Assembly: GCF_000017585.1 (NCBI RefSeq)
Contig: NC_009714.1
Span: 1,644,663 to 1,708,662 of the forward strand
Length of the DNA: 64,000 nucleotides
Reading direction: 5' to 3'
Source: Campylobacter hominis ATCC BAA-381
GTDB taxonomy: Bacteria; Campylobacterota; Campylobacteria; Campylobacterales; Campylobacteraceae
Shown: positions 1-9,482 of the stretch, piece after piece
Numbering within the stretch: position 1 is the first letter of the stretch
Layout of the letters: every line of letters begins with the position of its first letter
The notes under the pieces: generated by a model
Told to the model about the DNA's origin: nothing
The model's database searches: none
Seen by the model: only the letters and a program-made list of their open reading frames with translations
Program-made: the position numbers and the translations under genes

Positions 1-1743
1 GTCAGTACAAAAGAGCAGGCAGATAAAATTTTAAACGATTTGGAAAATGTAAAAGAAATCGCATTTGATACGGAAACCACGAGCGTGGATAGTCATAATG
101 CCAAAATCGTAGGATTTTCGTTTTGTTGGGATGAAAAATCAAGCTTTTACGTACCTTTAGCTCACAGCTATCTTGGAGCGCCGGATATGCTTGATAAAAA
201 TATAGCAAAGCGCCTTATTGAAGCGATTTACACCAAATTTATAATAGGTCAAAATTTAAAATATGATTTTCGCATAGTAAGAAATAATTTTGGATTAAAT
301 CCACCAGCAAAATATGCCGACACGATGATTTTGGCATGGCTAATGGATCCTGATAACAGCGTAGGAATGGATAATCTTGCAAAAAGATATTTTGATTATG
401 ATACTATAAAATTTGAAAATGTAGTCAAAAAAGGAGAGAATTTTTCAAGCGTGGATGTAAAAAACGCTGCAAATTACGCGAGTGAAGACGCATGGATAAC
501 TTTGAAATTTTATAAGAAATTTTGCGGAATTTTAAGCACCGAGCTTTTGGATTTAGCAAAAAATTTGGAATTTCCATTTATAAAAGTGCTTCTTAATATG
601 GAAGAAAACGGCATAAAAATGGATATTTCATCATTAAAAGAAATGATAAACGAAATCGCAGAACAACTTAAAATTTTAACGAATGAAATTTATGATTTAA
701 GCGGCGAAAATTTTAATATAAACTCGACTAAACAGCTTGGCGAAGTTCTTTTTGAACATCTTGGCCTACCGGCGAAGAAAAAAACAAAAACAGGTTACAG
801 CACGAATGAAAGTGCGCTTAGCGCTATTTCAGAACTTCACGCTGTAGTTCCTAAAATTTTAGCCTACCGCGAACTTTATAAACTTCAAAGTACCTACACA
901 GAGCCGCTTTTAGCTCTAGCTTTAAAAAACGATGAAAACAGAATTTTTTCAAATTTCTTGCAAACAGGAACCAGCACAGGAAGACTTTCAAGCAAAAATC
1001 CTAATCTGCAAAATATACCGGCTCACGGGTCAATGGCCGTGCAAATGAGAAATTGTTTTGTCTCAAAAGACGGATTCAGTTTCGTGGGTCTTGATTATTC
1101 GCAAATCGAACTTAGGCTTCTAGCGCATTTTAGTCTTGACAAAGAGTTACTAAGAGCTTTCAGAGAAGATGAAGATATTCACTCAAGAACCGCTATCAGT
1201 ATATTCGGAACAAGCGATAAAGAAAAACGCGCGGTTGCCAAAACAATAAATTTCGGACTGATTTACGGAATGGGAGCGAGCAAACTTTCAAACGAACTTG
1301 GCATAAGCAGAAGCGACGCCAAAGACTATATAGAAAAATATTTCAAAGCATTTGCAAGCATAAAAAATTTTATGGAAAATTTAAAAAGCGAAGCGAAAAA
1401 AAATGGCTACACAACAACTCTTTTCGGAAGAAAAAGATATTTTGATTTTGCAAACGCCACACCTATGCAATTTGCAATGTATGAAAGAGAAAGTGTAAAT
1501 ACCAAATTTCAAGGCAGCGCCGCTGATATCATAAAAAAAGCAATGGTTGAAATTTCTCCGTTTTTAAATGAAAATACAAGACTTCTTCTGCAAATTCACG
1601 ATGAACTGATTTTTGAAGTAAGAGATGATATGAGCGAAAGTTTCGGCAAAAAAATGCAAGAAATTATGCAAAATGTCGTTAAACTGAATGTTCCGTTAAA
1701 AACCAGTTTAAGCATAAACAAGCGTTGGGGCGATTTAAAATAA
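1..1743 (+). CDS. polA: DNA polymerase I, 3' part (5' end outside window)
   Basis: Family A DNA polymerase for repair and Okazaki-fragment processing. The reading frame is open from base 1, so the N-terminal part, including any 5' nuclease domain, lies outside the window; the TTG at 40 is internal, not a start. Visible are the 3'-5' exonuclease motifs (DTET, NLKYD, YASED), followed by polymerase motif A (DYSQIELRLL), motif B (KRAVAKTINFGLIYG) and motif C (QIHDELIFEV). All exonuclease acidic residues appear present, so proofreading is probably active. About 580 codons remain, consistent with a full protein near 880 aa. It ends at TAA 1741-1743 and stands alone, 110 bp before the next gene. Confidence 0.97.
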   Translation, partial: VSTKEQADKILNDLENVKEIAFDTETTSVDSHNAKIVGFSFCWDEKSSFYVPLAHSYLGAPDMLDKNIAKRLIEAIYTKFIIGQNLKYDFRIVRNNFGLNPPAKYADTMILAWLMDPDNSVGMDNLAKRYFDYDTIKFENVVKKGENFSSVDVKNAANYASEDAWITLKFYKKFCGILSTELLDLAKNLEFPFIKVLLNMEENGIKMDISSLKEMINEIAEQLKILTNEIYDLSGENFNINSTKQLGEVLFEHLGLPAKKKTKTGYSTNESALSAISELHAVVPKILAYRELYKLQSTYTEPLLALALKNDENRIFSNFLQTGTSTGRLSSKNPNLQNIPAHGSMAVQMRNCFVSKDGFSFVGLDYSQIELRLLAHFSLDKELLRAFREDEDIHSRTAISIFGTSDKEKRAVAKTINFGLIYGMGASKLSNELGISRSDAKDYIEKYFKAFASIKNFMENLKSEAKKNGYTTTLFGRKRYFDFANATPMQFAMYERESVNTKFQGSAADIIKKAMVEISPFLNENTRLLLQIHDELIFEVRDDMSESFGKKMQEIMQNVVKLNVPLKTSLSINKRWGDLK

Positions 1744-1853
1744 AATTAAAAAATTCTGAATTTTACATATAAACAGCTTTTTTAAGTCATTAAATTTTAA
1801 ACAAATTTTAGATAAAATCCAATAGTTTATTTTTATTTACAAAAAGGTTTTTT

Positions 1854-4800
1854 ATGCGAAATGTAATAAATTTAATAGGTTTTGTTCCATTTTTAATTGT
1901 TATGTTTTTAAATGCCGGAGTCGATTTGGGTCATAAAATAACAATTCAAAACATTTTAGTTAAAAATTTCAGCGGCGATACACTGATTATTTTAAGCTCG
2001 GTTATAAATTTATTGATCCTGCTTCCTTTTGTTTTAGCTTTTTCGCTTTCAGGATTTTTAAGTGATAAATTTTCCCGCACGACAATCACAAGAATATGCG
2101 CTACTTTAGAAATTTTACTAACTCTCTTAATTACGATTTTTTATTATTTCGGCTTTTTTTATGCAGCTTTTGCAGCGACGATTTTACTTGGTATTGAATC
2201 CGCGATTTATTCGCCGGCAAAATACGGTTTGATAAAAAAACTGGTAGGAGCCGAAAATTTAGGTGTAGCAAACGGTCTTGTCCAAAGTATAACAATCGTA
2301 GCGATTTTGATTGCAAGTCTTGCTTTTTCCATTATTTTTGAAGAATATGTAGATGGCTCAAATATCGCCGAAATGCTTCATTCGATTTATTTTATCGGTA
2401 TTATTTTGTTTATTTTAGCCGTAGTTCAAACTATTTTTACATTTAAAATTCCGTTTTTCGAGCCGACAGATGAAAAGCTGAATTTTGATAAGAAAAAATA
2501 TTTCAAATTCAATTATCTTGTAGAAAATTTAAAAATTTTATTCAAAAGCAGAAATCTTTTTCTTTGTATAATTGGAATTTCGGTGTTTTGGGGAATGTCG
2601 CAACTGATCATCGCTACTTTTCCTGCGCATTTTAAACTTATTACAGGAAGTGATAATGTAGAAATCATTCAATTTATCCTTGCCGTAAGTATTATAGGAA
2701 TCATAATAGGATCGGCAATTGCAGGAAATTACTGTAAAAAGCACATAGAGATCGGAATGGTGCCTTTTGGCTCATTCGGGCTGTTTATTTCGGTTTTGAT
2801 TTTTGCAAATGCAAGCAATATCTTTTGGATGTGCGTAGGTTCGTTTGCATTTGGATTTAGCGGTGGAATTTTCATCGTTCCGTTAAATGCGAACATACAA
2901 TTTTTCACGCCTGAAAAACAAATGGGTCGTGTTCTTGCAGGAAGCAATTTTTTCCAAAACATTTTTATGGTTTTATTTTTAGTATTTGGCGTAATGCTTG
3001 TATATTTTAAAATTCCGACAAACGGAATTTTTTCTATTTTAGCTGTTTGTATGCTGATATGCACATTTATAGCAATCAGAAACTTACCGCATTTATTTAC
3101 CAGAATTTTGGTTTGGCCGCTTTTTAGGCTCGGTTTTAAAGTAAATGTCGGAGGAGTGGAAAATATTCCTCAAAAAGGTGGAGTTTTGCTTCTTGGAAAC
3201 CATATAAGCTGGATAGATTGGGCTATGGTGCAAATTGCAGCGCCGCGCCCGATAAAATTTGCTATGTATAAAAGTTTTTACGATATTTGGTATTTGCGTT
3301 GGTTCTTTAAAATTTTCGGCGTTATACCTATCGGACTTGGAGTAAGCAAAAGTGCAATAGAAAAAATACATGAACTTCTAAATAACGGTGAAGTTGTGGC
3401 GCTTTTTCCGGAAGGTCATATCAGTTATAACGGAATTTTAGATGAATTTAAAAGCGGTTTTGAGCTTGCAGCAAAAGATGCAAATGCAGTTATAGTTCCG
3501 TTTTATATACGTGGGCTTTGGGGCTCAAGCTTTTCGCGCGCAAACAGCTATTACAAAAAAATAAGCACGCATGGAAAAAGATATATTAGAGTTGATTTCG
3601 GCGCACCTATGGATATAAACTCAACCGCAAACGAAGTCAAAAACAAAGTAATTGAATTATCATTTTTCAGCTGGACAAATCAAATTTTAACACTTGAACC
3701 GATGCAGTTTAATTGGTTCAAACAGGCCAAATCAAATCTTTTTAAAACAGCAATGATAGATTCAACAGGGGCGAATTTAAATAACCTGAAAGTAATTACA
3801 GGCATAATTTTATTTATAAATAAAATGGAACACCTTTTTAAAGGTCAAAAAAATATCGGTGTTGTTTTACCGTCATCCGTAGCAGGTTCAATTACAAATC
3901 TTATGCTTTTTATGTTAGGAAAAGTCAGTGTCAATTTAAATTATACTTTAAGCGAAGAAAATTTAATAAAATGTGTAGAAATCGGTGAAATAAAAACAAT
4001 AATCTCATCAAGAAAATTTGTAGAAAAATTAAAAGATCGCGGATTTGATTTACAAAGCAGTATCGGCAATAAATTTATATTTTTGGAAGATATAAAAGAT
4101 AAAATTTCAAAACGTGATAAAATTTGCGCACTTTTAAAGGCGCTTTTGCTTCCAAAATTTATGTTGGAGTTTTTATATTTTGCAAATGTGAAAATAGACG
4201 ACGAAGCTACGATTTTGTTTAGCAGCGGAAGTGAAGGAACACCAAAAGGCGTAGTTTTAACACATAAAAATATTATGGCGAATATAAAACAGCTTATAGA
4301 GCTCGTAAATGCGAATGAAAATGACGCAATTTTGGCAAGTTTACCTATTTTCCACTGTTTCGGTCTTACGGTTACTACATTATTACCTTTAAGCGAAGGA
4401 ATTTTAAGTGTTCATGTTCCTGATCCTACCGACGCGGCTACTATAGGAAAAATGTCGGCTAAATTTAGAACTACCATAATGTTCGGAACTTCTACATTTT
4501 TTAGAATTTATACACGTTCTAAACGCATAAATCCGCTTATGTTCAGTTCAATCCGTTTTGCTATTGCAGGAGCTGAAAAATTAAATCAAAGCACAAAAGA
4601 AGATTTTAAAATGAAATTCGGAATTACGATTTATGAGGGTTACGGCACTACAGAAACAACGCCTGTAGTATGTGTAAATACACCAAGCATACTGGAACCT
4701 GAATTTTTTCAAGAATTAAAATTCTCAAAAAACGGAACTGTAGGCTTGCCGCTTCCTGGTACAATTGTAAAAATTGTAGATCCTGATACTTTAAAAGAAC

Positions 4801-5297
4801 TTCCTGTAGGAACTGAAGGACTTGTAATAATAGGCGGTTTGCAAGTAATGAAAGGCTATTATAAAAACGACAAAAAGACAAAAGAAGTCATCACGGAAAT
4901 TGACGGCGTAAGATATTATAAAAGCGGCGATATCGGTTTTATTGACAATGACGGCTTTTTAACGATTACGGATCGTATTTCAAGATTTGCAAAAATCGGT
5001 GGCGAAATGATAAGTTTGGGCGCCGTAGAATCACTACTAAGTGAAATATTTAAAGATGAAATATCATTTTGCTGCACAAATGTAGACGATGCAAAAAAAG
5101 GTGAAAAAATTATAATGCTTTACATGGGCGAAATTGATGAAAGTGAAATAAAAAAGCGAATTTTAGACTCAAAAATCGCTTCAATTATGCAACCAAGCGT
5201 TATTTATAAAATAGATCAAATTCCACTTCTCGGCTCAGGAAAAATAAATCTGAAAGCTTTAAAAGAGCTGGCAGTAAAACTTGAAAATGGAAAATAA
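1854..5297 (+). CDS. aas: Three-domain MFS transporter / acyltransferase / acyl-ACP synthetase (Aas-type)
   Basis: A 1147-aa fusion likely to import lysophospholipid and re-acylate it at the inner membrane. Residues about 1-400 are a 12-helix major-facilitator domain like LplT. Residues about 430-620 are a PlsC-type acyltransferase with the HxxxxD motif (NHISWID, near residue 450) and FPEG near 518. Residues about 640-1130 are an AMP-forming acyl synthetase with FSSGSEGTPKG near 788, YGTTET near 928 and a C-terminal GKINLKAL lysine. In E. coli the transporter (LplT) is a separate gene from Aas, so this is the long form seen in several proteobacteria. A GATAAAAT -10 box at 1811-1818 suggests its own promoter. 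The substrate is inferred from the family only. Confidence 0.9.
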   Translation: MRNVINLIGFVPFLIVMFLNAGVDLGHKITIQNILVKNFSGDTLIILSSVINLLILLPFVLAFSLSGFLSDKFSRTTITRICATLEILLTLLITIFYYFGFFYAAFAATILLGIESAIYSPAKYGLIKKLVGAENLGVANGLVQSITIVAILIASLAFSIIFEEYVDGSNIAEMLHSIYFIGIILFILAVVQTIFTFKIPFFEPTDEKLNFDKKKYFKFNYLVENLKILFKSRNLFLCIIGISVFWGMSQLIIATFPAHFKLITGSDNVEIIQFILAVSIIGIIIGSAIAGNYCKKHIEIGMVPFGSFGLFISVLIFANASNIFWMCVGSFAFGFSGGIFIVPLNANIQFFTPEKQMGRVLAGSNFFQNIFMVLFLVFGVMLVYFKIPTNGIFSILAVCMLICTFIAIRNLPHLFTRILVWPLFRLGFKVNVGGVENIPQKGGVLLLGNHISWIDWAMVQIAAPRPIKFAMYKSFYDIWYLRWFFKIFGVIPIGLGVSKSAIEKIHELLNNGEVVALFPEGHISYNGILDEFKSGFELAAKDANAVIVPFYIRGLWGSSFSRANSYYKKISTHGKRYIRVDFGAPMDINSTANEVKNKVIELSFFSWTNQILTLEPMQFNWFKQAKSNLFKTAMIDSTGANLNNLKVITGIILFINKMEHLFKGQKNIGVVLPSSVAGSITNLMLFMLGKVSVNLNYTLSEENLIKCVEIGEIKTIISSRKFVEKLKDRGFDLQSSIGNKFIFLEDIKDKISKRDKICALLKALLLPKFMLEFLYFANVKIDDEATILFSSGSEGTPKGVVLTHKNIMANIKQLIELVNANENDAILASLPIFHCFGLTVTTLLPLSEGILSVHVPDPTDAATIGKMSAKFRTTIMFGTSTFFRIYTRSKRINPLMFSSIRFAIAGAEKLNQSTKEDFKMKFGITIYEGYGTTETTPVVCVNTPSILEPEFFQELKFSKNGTVGLPLPGTIVKIVDPDTLKELPVGTEGLVIIGGLQVMKGYYKNDKKTKEVITEIDGVRYYKSGDIGFIDNDGFLTITDRISRFAKIGGEMISLGAVESLLSEIFKDEISFCCTNVDDAKKGEKIIMLYMGEIDESEIKKRILDSKIASIMQPSVIYKIDQIPLLGSGKINLKALKELAVKLENGK

Positions 5298-5337
5298 TAA
5301 ATTTTTAATTGCTTTGGAATTTTAAGGCTTAAATAAA

Positions 5338-5376
5338 AATATATGGCGATTTTAAAGACAAAAACCGCCATATATT
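5338..5376 (+). terminator. Inverted repeat after the aas-type gene
   Basis: Perfect 11-bp arms, 5338-5348 and 5366-5376, with a 17-nt loop, lie 40 bp after the stop codon. The T-rich tract on the plus side is weak, so this is a probable rather than certain intrinsic terminator. Confidence 0.5.
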
Positions 5377-5385
5377 TGCCTTAAT

Positions 5386-6090
5386 AAATTTTTTTACTAT
5401 GTTTTCAAAAAAATATTTTACAATTTTATTTATAAATATATTCGGACAGTATTCAAAAAAACAATAAATTATATAAAAAATGAAAAGAACTTTATAAAAA
5501 AAAGTGCAATTTTAGTAACGGACGTACTTGCGGCAAATCAGCTTTCTGTTATGACAGCTATTACAGCGTACCCGATTGCGATAAAGGTTATAAAAAAGTC
5601 GCCGCTTTTAGCGGTAGAGATAAAAATAAGAGATTTTTTTTGATTTGACTTTTTCTTTGTAGGAACTATAAAAATTTTTTTTAACGAAAAAATGCAATAA
5701 CAATATGCCGATATTGATGAATTAAATTTTACTTTCAAAAAAAAAAAAAAAAAACGAATTTAAAACATAATTTAAACGAAAGTGTAAATTCTAATACATT
5801 TTCGGAAGATTTTTTATTTGATATTGAATTTGTATTATCAGAAAAACAAAAAAACGGACAATAAAATTTATAACCGAATAAATTGCCAAGATGACGAAAA
5901 TGAAGAAGAATATTATTACAAGCCTATGAAACCTAAAATATAAAAGATAACGACGGCTCTATAAAATATCAATGTTTTATTTTAATAAAATCCGGAAATA
6001 TCGAAAGAGTATGATTTTGGCGATTATAGCGTTTGTTTGGATTTGCAATTCAATACAAAGCAATTATTTTTAAAAATAAAAACTCAAAAT
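5386..6090 (+). pseudogene. Decayed coding region with an A18 tract
   Basis: No intact gene spans this 700-bp stretch, but several short plus-strand frames use codons like coding DNA and look like pieces of one degraded protein: about 40 codons after 5515 (including CGKSAFCYDSYY), about 45 codons around the A18 run at 5737-5754, about 25 acidic codons near 5890, and a last piece ending near the terminator at 6094. Each piece ends in a stop or shifts frame. I do not recognise the family. It could also be non-coding AT-rich DNA. Confidence 0.35.
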
Positions 6091-6093
6091 TTC

Positions 6094-6121
6094 AAAGTGG
6101 AATTAAAATTCCACTTTTTTT
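6094..6121. terminator. Bidirectional terminator-like hairpin
   Basis: Arms 6094-6104 and 6107-6117 are perfect complements. On the plus strand a run of T follows, overlapping the stop codon of the convergent minus-strand gene that ends at 6120, so it probably ends transcription from the left and may also serve the minus gene. Confidence 0.6.
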
Positions 6122-6893
6122 ATTTTACTTTATATTTAGCTAAAATTTTAGCTATTGTGCCATCATTTTTCATAGATTCTAAAGCCGAATTGATTTTAGC
6201 AAGTTCACCTGCGTGAGTGCCTTTTTTGGTAATGATGCAAAACTCGCCGTCATCCGAACTTTCTATATGAAATATTTCAAGTTTTTTACCCAAATTCAAC
6301 TCTCTTAACATATCAAGACCCATTTTATCTTTTTCAGATACATTTTCGTAATCATTAAAAAGCACACTTGGAGCATTTGTAGATTCTACTATAATAGCAT
6401 CCACTTTACCTGTTTTTGCGACAACTATCAAATTTACCAAACTGCCGGCTACAATAACCTCTGCATCAGGTATACTTTGCGCAAGTCTTTCTTGAACGCT
6501 TTTCGAATTTATTACACCTATTTTTTTGCCGATTAAACTATCTTTTGAAATAAAATCATTTCCTTGTTCAGCTACAAAAAGTTGAGTAGCTTCATAGTAC
6601 TTATCCGAAAAATCAAATTTAGCGCTTCTTTCGGCAGTTTTTGCTATGGATGAAATTGCGAAATCAGCTCCCAAATCAAGCTCGTCTCCTATTCTCTCGA
6701 ACGAAGTTTGCACAATTTCATAATCAAAACCAGCTCTTTTTGCAACGTTGTCTAAAATTTCCATATCAACCCCTGTGTATTTTCCGTCTTTCATATATGA
6801 AAACGGCGGATCATCAGGACTTGTTACAAATTTTAAAGTTTGCGAAAAAGACAAGCCGCAAAAAACAAGCAACATTACTAAAATTTTTTTCAT
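6120..6893 (-). CDS. Periplasmic amino-acid-type solute-binding protein (family 3)
   Basis: 257-aa secreted binding protein of the SBP_bac_3 family, expected to deliver a polar amino acid or similar ligand to an ABC importer. The N-terminus is a clear signal peptide (MKKILVMLLVFCGLSFS), followed by the family opening LKFVTSPDDPPFSY and the segment YTGVDMEILDNVAKRAG. The full length is normal for the family. No permease or ATPase gene lies next to it, so the partner transporter must be elsewhere, or the protein may be an orphan sensor-type binding protein. Ligand unknown. Confidence 0.88.
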   Translation of the reverse strand: MKKILVMLLVFCGLSFSQTLKFVTSPDDPPFSYMKDGKYTGVDMEILDNVAKRAGFDYEIVQTSFERIGDELDLGADFAISSIAKTAERSAKFDFSDKYYEATQLFVAEQGNDFISKDSLIGKKIGVINSKSVQERLAQSIPDAEVIVAGSLVNLIVVAKTGKVDAIIVESTNAPSVLFNDYENVSEKDKMGLDMLRELNLGKKLEIFHIESSDDGEFCIITKKGTHAGELAKINSALESMKNDGTIAKILAKYKVK

Positions 6894-7099
6894 TTTTTAT
6901 CCTTTATTAATAATTCAAAAATATATTTTACAATAATTTATTAAATTTTTAAAGTAAAAGAAAACTTTTTGGAAACATTAGATAAAATAAATTTTTAAAT
7001 TTCAGGATATACAATTTAATCAATCACAATTTTATAAATGCAAAAAACTAAAAAATTTATAAAATTTTGATTGATTATGGAAATTAACAAAGGAATTTT

Positions 7100-9481
7100 A
7101 TGAAAGTAGTAAAACGAAACGGTCGAACCGAAGAATTGGATATTTCTAAGATTAGAAAATACACAAGAGAATCAATTGAAGGGCTTGATAACGTTAGTCT
7201 CAGCGAACTTGAATTGGACGCTAAAATTCAGTTTAGAGATATGATTTCAACGGAAGAAATTCAACAGACTTTGATAAAAACGGCAGTCGAAAAAATAGAT
7301 GTTGATCAACCTAACTGGACATTTGTCGCAGCTCGCCTTTTTCTTTACGATTTATATCACAAAGTAACGACTTTTAACGGATACAATTCACTTAGAGAAT
7401 ATTTTGAGCGCGGCGAAAAAGAAGGTAAAATTTTGCTTGGTTTAAAAGAAAAATATGATCTTGATGATTTACAAGATTATATAAAACCTCAAAGAGATTT
7501 ACAATTTACATATCTTGGAATAAAAACTCTTTATGATAGATATCTGTTAAAAGATAATGAAGCAAGACCGATTGAACTGCCTCAACAAATGTTTATGGCT
7601 ATTGCTATGTTCTTGGCACAAAATGAACTTGATTGTCAAACATGGGCAAAAAAATTTTACGATTTACTTTCAAAATTTGAAGTTATGTGCGCTACGCCGA
7701 CTCTTTCAAACGCAAGAACACCGCGCCACCAATTAAGCTCATGTTATGTAGGAAGTACACCTGATAATATTGAAGGAATTTTTGACAGTTTTAAAGAGAT
7801 GGCTCTGCTTTCAAAATTTGGCGGCGGAATCGGTTGGGATTGGAGCAAAGTAAGAGCAATCGGAGGAAGCATAGACGGAAATAAAAATGCGGCTGGCGGA
7901 ATTATACCGTTTCTAAAAATTACAAACGATATAGCAGTCGCAGTCGATCAGCTTGGAACAAGAAAAGGCGCGATCGCCACATATATAGAAACTTGGCATA
8001 TGGATATAGGCGATTTTTTGGATTTGCGTAAAAACTCAGGCGAAGAAAGAAGAAGAGCTCACGAACTTTTCCCTGCACTTTGGATAAATGACCTTTTTAT
8101 GAAGCGCCTTGAAAAAAATGCAAACTGGACTCTTTTTGATCCTGCGGAAGTCTCTGATTTATGTGATTGTTACGGCGAAGAATTTGAAAAAAAATATATA
8201 GAGTATGAAAATAATTCCAAAATTTCAAAATCTCTTATACCGGCAAAAGAACTTTGGAAAAAAATTCTGACAAGCTGCTTTGAAAGCGGAATGCCGTTTT
8301 TGTGTTTTAAAGATAATGCTAACAAAGCAAATCCTAATGCACATGAAGGTATCATTCGCAGTTCTAATCTTTGCACGGAAATTTTCCAAAACACAAGGCC
8401 GAATCACTATAAAATCAAAGTAACATTTAACGATGGAAGTATTAAACTTTTTGAAGAAGAAGACGATATTACTTTGGATAACGGACTAATTAAAAAAGGT
8501 AAAAAAATCACATCGCTTGATGCGCTTGACGGAAAAGATGTATTTTGTGTAGAAAAAGCTTACGACGAAGGATTAACGGCGGTTTGCAATCTTGCAAGTA
8601 TAAATTTAAGCAAAATAAATACAAAAGAAGATATACAAAGAGTAATGCCGATTGCAATAAGAATGCTTGATAATGTAATTAATCTAAATTTTTATCCGCA
8701 CATAAAAGTAAAACACACGAATTTAAAAACAAGAGCTATCGGACTTGGCGTAATGGGCGAAGCGCAAATGCTTGCTACAAAAGGAATTCCTTGGGGAAGC
8801 TACGAGCACTTCGAGTTTATTGATAAAATTATGGAAAATATCAGCTACAACGCAATTTTGGCAAGTTCCAATCTTGCGATTGAAAAAGGAAAATATCCTG
8901 ATTTTGAAGGATCGAATTGGAGTAAAGGAATAATGCCAATAGACCTTGCAAATGAAGAAGCAAAAGCTTTGGTAAAACGTGGCGGACTTTTTGATGAAGA
9001 CGGTTGCGATTGGAAATATTTAAGAGAAAAAGTAAAAAAAGATGGAATGAGAAACGGATATTTAATGGCGATTGCGCCTACGTCAAGCATTTCCATACTC
9101 GTCGGAACGACTCAAACAATTGAGCCTGTATATAAAAGAAAATGGTTTGAACATAATCTTAGCGGAATGATTCCGGTTGTTGTGCCGAATTTAAGTCCTG
9201 ATACTTGGCAACTTTATACTCCTGCTTACGAACTTGATCAAAGACTTTTGATAAAAGCGGCGGCAGTACGCCAAAAATGGATCGATCAAGGACAAAGTCT
9301 GAATATTTTTATTTCACTTGAAAAATCAAGTGCAAGAATTTTAAACGACATTTACACTCTTGCTTGGAAACTCGGCTTAAAATCAACATATTATTTAAGA
9401 AGTCAAAGCCCGGATTCATCTGTAGTAGATAAAAAACCGGATGTGGTGGATAGAAGTATAGAATGCACAGGATGCCAATAA
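7100..9481 (+). CDS. nrdA: Ribonucleoside-diphosphate reductase alpha subunit, class Ia
   Basis: Large subunit (793 aa) that reduces ribonucleoside diphosphates for DNA synthesis, working with NrdB, which is not in this window. An N-terminal ATP-cone (KRNGRTEELDISKIRKYTRE) provides allosteric control. The catalytic domain shows SSCYVG near residue 215, the active-site NLCTEI loop, CNLASINLS and a C-terminal redox pair in CTGCQ. The start has a good ribosome site (AAAGGA) and an upstream GATAAAAT box at 6981-6988. It is followed after one base by putP, implying cotranscription. Confidence 0.97.
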   Translation: MKVVKRNGRTEELDISKIRKYTRESIEGLDNVSLSELELDAKIQFRDMISTEEIQQTLIKTAVEKIDVDQPNWTFVAARLFLYDLYHKVTTFNGYNSLREYFERGEKEGKILLGLKEKYDLDDLQDYIKPQRDLQFTYLGIKTLYDRYLLKDNEARPIELPQQMFMAIAMFLAQNELDCQTWAKKFYDLLSKFEVMCATPTLSNARTPRHQLSSCYVGSTPDNIEGIFDSFKEMALLSKFGGGIGWDWSKVRAIGGSIDGNKNAAGGIIPFLKITNDIAVAVDQLGTRKGAIATYIETWHMDIGDFLDLRKNSGEERRRAHELFPALWINDLFMKRLEKNANWTLFDPAEVSDLCDCYGEEFEKKYIEYENNSKISKSLIPAKELWKKILTSCFESGMPFLCFKDNANKANPNAHEGIIRSSNLCTEIFQNTRPNHYKIKVTFNDGSIKLFEEEDDITLDNGLIKKGKKITSLDALDGKDVFCVEKAYDEGLTAVCNLASINLSKINTKEDIQRVMPIAIRMLDNVINLNFYPHIKVKHTNLKTRAIGLGVMGEAQMLATKGIPWGSYEHFEFIDKIMENISYNAILASSNLAIEKGKYPDFEGSNWSKGIMPIDLANEEAKALVKRGGLFDEDGCDWKYLREKVKKDGMRNGYLMAIAPTSSISILVGTTQTIEPVYKRKWFEHNLSGMIPVVVPNLSPDTWQLYTPAYELDQRLLIKAAAVRQKWIDQGQSLNIFISLEKSSARILNDIYTLAWKLGLKSTYYLRSQSPDSSVVDKKPDVVDRSIECTGCQ

Positions 9482-9482
9482 A

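Noticed and set aside
5538-5738. 66-codon minus-strand gene in the gap after the aas-type gene
   Set aside because: It has no start signal and the plus-strand pieces have better coding character.
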